Assembly: GCA_003563465.1 (NCBI GenBank)
Contig: PWVH01000070.1
Location: forward strand, 1 to 32,031
DNA: 32,031 nucleotides
Source: Coriobacteriaceae bacterium
GTDB taxonomy: Bacteria; Actinomycetota; Coriobacteriia; Anaerosomatales; SLCP01
Direction: 5' to 3'
Shown here: piece by piece, positions 26,793-32,031 of the stretch
How the letters are laid out: each line of letters begins with the position of its first letter
Position numbering within the stretch: the first letter of the stretch is position 1
Program-made: the position numbers and the translations under genes
The notes under the pieces: model-generated
Told to the model about the DNA's origin: nothing
The model's input: the letters and a program-made list of their open reading frames with translations, nothing else
Database searches by the model: none

Positions 26793-27938
26793 TCACTGCA
26801 ACGAGGTGCTCTTGACGAACGGTGGCGGTTCGACCAGGGCCGCGACGGACCTTCGACGGATCGTCACCTCTAACATGGTTCCCGGCTCGGCGATTTCTAC
26901 CGGTAGGTATACGGTTGCGATTCCCTTGCCCAGCGTAGGCGAGAACGTGCCGCTTGCCACCTTACCCACCTCTACGCCGTCACGCAATACGGAGTAGCCC
27001 GGCCGAGGAATGCCCTCCTCGGTGACTAGGCCGGCGAGCCTGCGTTCCGGCTCCTGCACACGGATGCGCTCTATGGCATCGCAACCGATGAACCGCTCCT
27101 TCTTGCCGGAGACTACCCATCCGAGTCCCGCCGACACGGGATCCACACCTCGGTCCATGTCCACTCCGTGAAGACGGTAACCCATCTCAAGACGGAGAGT
27201 GTCACGTGCACCCAGGCCACAAGGCGTAACCTCGGCGAAACTGAGCAGTGTGCGCCACAGTAGTTCGGCGTGAGAGTAGTGGCAAACGATCTCGACACCA
27301 TCTTCGCCTGTGTAGCCGGTACGCGAGACCAGCACCGGAATCGTCTCAAGAACCGCCTCCGTAAGGTGAAAGCGTCTCGGTAACTCGAGTCCTGGTCCGG
27401 CAAGTTCGCCTAACACGTCAAGGGCCTTCGGCCCCTGCAACGCGATCAGGCCCGTGCGGTCTGATTCGTCAACGAGTTCCACGATGTGGCTTTCCGGCCT
27501 ATGCTCTCGATCGGTACCTTGGACAAGAGTCACGTCCTCGGGGCAGTGCGAACGCATCCACTCGAAGTCGGTGAGCCTGTTCGCCGCATTTCCGATGATC
27601 AGGTATTCCAGCTCCCCACTGTGGTAGACGATCAAGTCATCGATGATTCCGCCGTCTTCGTCGCACATGAGCGTGTAATGCGCGGCTCCAAGCTCGCCTA
27701 TTTCATCGAGATCGTTGGTGAGCAGCCCTTGTAGGTACTCACGTGCCCCGAAACCGAAGACTCGGAACTGGCTCATGTGGCATATGTCGAAGACGCCTGC
27801 CGAAGAACGAACCGCATTATGCTCTGCGACGATACCCGAATACTGCAGAGGCATTTCGAAGCCCGCGAACGATACCATTCGGGCGCCTAGAGCTAAGTGC
27901 TCATCGTAGAGCGGAGTCCGCAGTGGCTTCTCGGTCAT
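26793..27938 (-). CDS. gcvT: Aminomethyltransferase (glycine cleavage T protein)
   Basis: LRTPLYDEHLALGARMVSFAGFEMPLQYSGIVAEHNAVRSSAGVFDICHMSQF. Confidence 0.97.
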   Translation of the reverse strand: MTEKPLRTPLYDEHLALGARMVSFAGFEMPLQYSGIVAEHNAVRSSAGVFDICHMSQFRVFGFGAREYLQGLLTNDLDEIGELGAAHYTLMCDEDGGIIDDLIVYHSGELEYLIIGNAANRLTDFEWMRSHCPEDVTLVQGTDREHRPESHIVELVDESDRTGLIALQGPKALDVLGELAGPGLELPRRFHLTEAVLETIPVLVSRTGYTGEDGVEIVCHYSHAELLWRTLLSFAEVTPCGLGARDTLRLEMGYRLHGVDMDRGVDPVSAGLGWVVSGKKERFIGCDAIERIRVQEPERRLAGLVTEEGIPRPGYSVLRDGVEVGKVASGTFSPTLGKGIATVYLPVEIAEPGTMLEVTIRRRSVAALVEPPPFVKSTSLQ

Positions 27939-27989
27939 CGCTCATCTCCTTCATCTGTCAGTCTTGATCCGATCGTCTCCGGCAGACGT

Positions 27990-29264
27990 CTATCGCAACG
28001 CGAGCACGACCGCTGGCTCGCCGAACACCGCGCGCCAAGCTCTCACCAGTGCTATCCACCAACGTTCGGGGAGTGTCGGACGACGCACATCATTTGCTGC
28101 TACCACAGGCACCTGAGCGATGAGGTGCTCGCCTTGTACGAGAGAGAGGGTTCCGACGCGGTCGCCTGCCATCACTGGCGCATCCAACGTCTCTGGAAGA
28201 CTGACAGCACGCGTCACCTCTCCGGCGATATCGAAGACCGGCAAACGGGCCGGTTCGCCGACGATGGCATCGACACTCACATCCAGATAGTCCGAAACCG
28301 GCAGTGTTGCAAGAACCTCTCCAGCCTTTGCCAGGCTCTTCTCGCTGTAATGTACGAACCCCCATTCGAGTAGCAGAGCCGCCTGCCGGAAGCGCTCCAT
28401 CTCGTCCGATGCGCCCAGCACGACTGCAAACAGTTCTATGCCGTCTCGTTCTGCAGAAGCCAGCAGGCAGAAACCTGCCTTACTCGTCCAACCGGTCTTC
28501 AACCCGGTCGCACCTTCGAGGCTCCCGATCAACAGGTTCGAGTTCTCGAGTTCGACCGGTCCCGCAACACCGTCTATGATCACCTTGTCCAATACCACCA
28601 TGCGACGAATCTCCGGTTTGGCCATCGCATAGCGAGCAAGCGTCGCCAAGTCGGCGGCACTGCTATGGTGACCGTCGGCATCGAGGCCATGCGGGTTTCT
28701 GAAAGACGTCTGGTCGAGACCGAGTTCACCGGCCTTGGCGTTCATCATGTCGGCGAAACCCTCTACGCTCCCCCCGACATGCTCCGCCACGGCCACTGCC
28801 GCATCGTTGCCCGATCTCACGAGCATCGCTTCAAGCAATGTCTCTAGCGAGTAGGTCCCACCCGGCTGCAGTCTAGCTGAAGCCTGACCGGTAGCTGCCG
28901 CTCGCTCAGATACCCGAACCGGCTCGTCGAGATCGGCATTCTCGAGCGCTACGACAGCGCTCATAATCTTGGTCGCACTGGCCATCGCACGCGGCGCATC
29001 GGGATTCCGCGCCCAAAGAACCTGCCCGTCAGAAGTCACGAGAGTCCCCGCCGCTGCTCCGATGTCTGGAGCGAGCCGCGCCACGTCCTCGGGCAGAGCC
29101 GAGACAGAGAGGTGGCCCATCAGATCGGAGCCCAGCACCACGGCCTGTGCGGGCATGACTGTGGAGAGCAGCACCAATGCTACGAGCAGTACGACCGACA
29201 CCAAGCGTGTCGCCCTATCGGTGTCCCCGTCCTTTTCGAGCAGGCATCTGTGTAAGTGCCTCAC
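27990..29264 (-). CDS. dacA: D-alanyl-D-alanine carboxypeptidase (PBP5/DacA family)
   Basis: SxxK in MASATKIMSA, SxN in LVRSGNDAAVA, KTG in GLKTGWTSKAG. Confidence 0.94.
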   Translation of the reverse strand: MRHLHRCLLEKDGDTDRATRLVSVVLLVALVLLSTVMPAQAVVLGSDLMGHLSVSALPEDVARLAPDIGAAAGTLVTSDGQVLWARNPDAPRAMASATKIMSAVVALENADLDEPVRVSERAAATGQASARLQPGGTYSLETLLEAMLVRSGNDAAVAVAEHVGGSVEGFADMMNAKAGELGLDQTSFRNPHGLDADGHHSSAADLATLARYAMAKPEIRRMVVLDKVIIDGVAGPVELENSNLLIGSLEGATGLKTGWTSKAGFCLLASAERDGIELFAVVLGASDEMERFRQAALLLEWGFVHYSEKSLAKAGEVLATLPVSDYLDVSVDAIVGEPARLPVFDIAGEVTRAVSLPETLDAPVMAGDRVGTLSLVQGEHLIAQVPVVAANDVRRPTLPERWWIALVRAWRAVFGEPAVVLALR

Positions 29265-29332
29265 ACCGGCTCCTTGTGCGACAATGACGAGGTCAAGTGA
29301 ACCACACGCCCCTAAGTCACGCCAGGAGAATC

Positions 29333-30229
29333 ATGCGTGCCACTGACCCAAACGGCTCAGTCCCCCATGTCGGTGAGGACGAGGATTCTGAGCATCCGGG
29401 GCGCTCGCGTAAGAAGAAAGACATCGCCTACTCTTCGTTCGAAGGCCTCGTCCTGGCCATCGGTGTTGTGACCGTAATCGGGAGTCTCTTCTTCTACTAC
29501 CTGACCGCTCACATGATAGAAGAGATGGTAGCCCAGGTCCTGCTTCTCGCGGTATTGCTGGGAGCGGTGCGCTGGGGTCGAAGCGGCGGCTTCGTCGCCG
29601 CTGCTCTCGCCTCACTCGTCTACGTCGTGATGCGTGTACCCCTCATCGTCGAAAGCCAAGGACTGGACTTCGATGTCGCTTCGCTGATAGCCATCCGCGT
29701 CGCCGCATACGGGTTCGTCGGAATCGGCGTAGGTAAGCTATGCGAAAGAATCCGGTACGTCATCGATGGATTCGAGCGCACTAGCGGCCTCGACGAGTGG
29801 AGTCGCGTATACAATCAGCGCTTCGTGACACGTTCTCTGGATGCCGCAGCCGGACGATTCACACGCTACCGGACGCCACACTCCGTCGTGATACTTGAGA
29901 TTGCTCGAGGCATCACTGTCTCACTCCGTCCTTCGCGACATCGCATGCTCGTCCGTGGTGTGGCAGACAAGATCCGTGACGAAGTGAGAGCGGTCGACGA
30001 GATAGGGCGTCTCGATGACGGACGGTTCCTCGTGTTGCTGACCAACACAGAACGTGATGGAGCGTTCCTCGTGGCAAAGCGTCTGGCCGAAGGAGTCAGA
30101 GACATCCTGGGTGCGGGCAGGGAGTCGGTGTCGACCTTGGTCCTATCGACCCCTGATGACGTGGAACGTCTCGCGGAATTAGCCTCGCGTCTGAGAAAGG
30201 AAACCGATCACTCCTCGTCGGGCTCGTAG
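29333..30229 (+). CDS. Membrane protein with degenerate GGDEF domain
   Basis: Several TM helices then GGDEF-like fold (SRVYNQRFVTRSLDAAAGRFTRYRTPHSVVILEI...AVDEIGRLDDGRFLVLLTNTERDGAFLVAKRLAEGV); GGDEF motif is DDGRF. AGGAGA RBS before ATG 29333. Confidence 0.82.
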   Translation: MRATDPNGSVPHVGEDEDSEHPGRSRKKKDIAYSSFEGLVLAIGVVTVIGSLFFYYLTAHMIEEMVAQVLLLAVLLGAVRWGRSGGFVAAALASLVYVVMRVPLIVESQGLDFDVASLIAIRVAAYGFVGIGVGKLCERIRYVIDGFERTSGLDEWSRVYNQRFVTRSLDAAAGRFTRYRTPHSVVILEIARGITVSLRPSRHRMLVRGVADKIRDEVRAVDEIGRLDDGRFLVLLTNTERDGAFLVAKRLAEGVRDILGAGRESVSTLVLSTPDDVERLAELASRLRKETDHSSSGS

Positions 30230-30651
30230 AGATCGTCGGGGTGCAACACGCGATAGCCGGCGGCCTCCAGCACGGAGCGAGCATTCTCGTCGTCCACCTT
30301 GATCACGTCGACAGCCGCATCACCCGAAGGCTCCACGAAACAGTAAGCGTACTCCACGTTGATACCCGCGGAACCGAGGGCTTCGAGAACGTCGGCCAGC
30401 CCGCCGGGATGATTCGGAATCTCAACAGCGAAGACTCCGGCGACAGACACTCCGAATCCGGCTTCCTCCAACACAGCCTTTGCGAACCGAGGCCGGTCGC
30501 AGATGATACGCACCACTCCGAACTCCTCGGTGTCGGCCACCATCAGCGCGTGCATGTTCACACCGTGATCACCTAGCGTGCGACACAGTTCGGCAAGCCG
30601 TCCCGGTTGGTTCTCGAGAAACACCGACAGCTGCTCGACCATCGTCTTCAC
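30208..30651 (-). CDS. Tandem ACT-domain protein, copy 2
   Basis: VEQLSVFLENQPGRLAELCRTLGDHGVNMHALMVADTEEFGVVRII...IPNHPGGLADVLEALGSAGINVEYAYCF. Confidence 0.92.
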   Translation of the reverse strand: MKTMVEQLSVFLENQPGRLAELCRTLGDHGVNMHALMVADTEEFGVVRIICDRPRFAKAVLEEAGFGVSVAGVFAVEIPNHPGGLADVLEALGSAGINVEYAYCFVEPSGDAAVDVIKVDDENARSVLEAAGYRVLHPDDLYEPDEE

Positions 30652-31952
30652 ATCCCCTCTTGCTCCGCACGTAAGTCCAGGACCCGGCGCGCCTTACCCT
30701 CACTACGTTCTATCGAGCGTGGTTCGACGAGTTTGACACCTATCGACACTGCCAAGGCGGACTCGATCTCTTCTCTAACTCTGCGCTGTATCTCCTCGAG
30801 CTCTCGAACCTCGTCGAAGGCAAGTTCCGGCGCTACTTCGACGTGTACTTCAACCGTGTCCATAGAACCTCGTTTTCCTAAGACCAACTGATAGTGCGGC
30901 GCCACACCCGGTATTCCCGCCAGGGCCTGCTCTATCTGGCTCGGGAAGAGATTCACCCCCCTGACGATAATCATGTCATCGGTTCTGCCCGTGATGCGTT
31001 CCATGCGCCGGAAGGTCCTTCCGCATGCACACTGGCCCGGGATGATGCGGGATATGTCCCGAGTACGGTAGCGCACTACGGGTATCCCCTCTTTGGTCAG
31101 GGTAGTGAAGACAACCTCGCCCGTCTCTCCATCCTGCAAAGGCTCGAGGCTATCGGGATCTACGATCTCTATCAGAAAATGATCCTCGTTGACGTGCAAC
31201 CCGTGCTGTTCACCGCACTCACTTGCCACTCCTGGGCCTAGCACCTCGGAGAGTCCGTATATGTCGATAGCAGTGATGCCGAGATGCTTCTCGACCTGCG
31301 TGCGCATGTTCTCGCTCCAAGGTTCCGCGCCGAAGACGCCCAGGCGCAGTGGAAGCTTGCGCACGTCTATGCCCATCTCCGCGGCAGTTTCGGCGATCAG
31401 CAGCGAGTACGAAGGCGTGCAAGCCAGCACGGTGACACCGAAGTCGGCCATCACCTGCACCTGACGCCGTGTATTGCCACCCGAGATAGGTATGGTCACG
31501 CACCCGAGTCTCTCGGAGCCATAGTGCACCCCGAGTCCACCGGTGAACAGGCCATAACCGTATGCGACCTGAACAACATCATCAGGAGTGGCTCCCGCCG
31601 ATACCAGTGTGCGGGCCATGAGATCCGACCAGCTGCTGATGTCTCCACGCGTATAGCCGACCACAGTCATCTGACCGGTAGTACCCGAAGACGAATGCAC
31701 GCGCACGATGTCGCGCTTTGGAGCTGCGAACATGCTGTAAGGGTACTGCGAACGCATGTCGTCTTTGACCGTGAACGGGATGTTCGCCAAATCGTCGAGA
31801 CTGTCCGCCCGAGGCGAGACCCCGGCTTCATCGAACTTCTTCCTGTAGAGCGAGACGTTGTCGTAGGTCCGTCTCAACACCGTGTTCAACCGCTCGAGCT
31901 GCAGCGTTTCGAGGCGATCTCGCGTCATCGACTCCCACTCCGGCTGGAACAT
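30648..31952 (-). CDS. paaK: Phenylacetate-CoA ligase family protein (AMP-forming), copy 2
   Basis: HSSSGTTGQMTVVGYTRGDI; VVRYRTRDIS; MERITGRTDDMIIVRGVNLFPSQIEQ. Confidence 0.95.
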   Translation of the reverse strand: MFQPEWESMTRDRLETLQLERLNTVLRRTYDNVSLYRKKFDEAGVSPRADSLDDLANIPFTVKDDMRSQYPYSMFAAPKRDIVRVHSSSGTTGQMTVVGYTRGDISSWSDLMARTLVSAGATPDDVVQVAYGYGLFTGGLGVHYGSERLGCVTIPISGGNTRRQVQVMADFGVTVLACTPSYSLLIAETAAEMGIDVRKLPLRLGVFGAEPWSENMRTQVEKHLGITAIDIYGLSEVLGPGVASECGEQHGLHVNEDHFLIEIVDPDSLEPLQDGETGEVVFTTLTKEGIPVVRYRTRDISRIIPGQCACGRTFRRMERITGRTDDMIIVRGVNLFPSQIEQALAGIPGVAPHYQLVLGKRGSMDTVEVHVEVAPELAFDEVRELEEIQRRVREEIESALAVSIGVKLVEPRSIERSEGKARRVLDLRAEQEGM

Positions 31953-32031
31953 CCCCCACCTCCCGCTCTCATGGTCACGGCCCGCGGCCGCATCCCCTTC
32001 AAGGGTCAGGGCGTCACCGTCTCGGTAGCGA

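Noticed and set aside
27939-27989. Glycine riboswitch expected upstream of gcvT
   Set aside because: Only 51 bp between dacA and gcvT; no glycine aptamer motif seen.
1-32031. CRISPR arrays, transposases/integrases, prophage, toxin-antitoxin or defence islands
   Set aside because: No direct-repeat array, no transposase/integrase motifs, no recognisable defence genes; gene content is housekeeping/metabolic.

Overview
32 kb of high-GC, Actinomycetota-type chromosome (anaerobe-like gene content). It is almost entirely conventional protein-coding DNA. I found no convincing rRNA, tRNA, CRISPR or mobile element. Main blocks: (1) lexA, divergent from a LysM/TM protein resembling YneA/DivS SOS cell-division inhibitors, with promoter-embedded LexA boxes; (2) an nrdR-nrdD-redoxin-nrdG-dut-NUDIX operon behind two NrdR boxes spaced exactly 31 bp apart; (3) a 41-aa zinc-ribbon-like micro-ORF missed by the ORF track, and a 101-aa unknown protein with a consensus LexA box just upstream of its start; (4) an iorA-iorB-ACT-livKHMGF-paaK operon, with a second ACT-paaK module at the right end; (5) a divergent pair of coiled-coil cell-wall proteins (NlpC/P60 and RlpA-like) that appear to share an N-terminal module; (6) a run encoding apt, hpt, a PD-(D/E)XK-like protein, a MerR/FtsR-like regulator, a zinc-ribbon GarA-like FHA protein, and an RsiG-like candidate c-di-GMP anti-sigma factor; (7) lplA/gcvPB/gcvPA/gcvH/gcvT, dacA, and a membrane protein with a degenerate GGDEF domain. 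The strongest leads for something undescribed are the SOS-box-linked 101-aa protein, the RsiG-like protein with a variant c-di-GMP motif, the Zn-ribbon GarA fusion in gcv-FHA-MerR synteny, and the unannotated micro-ORFs. All functional claims come from reading motifs by eye; no database search was run.
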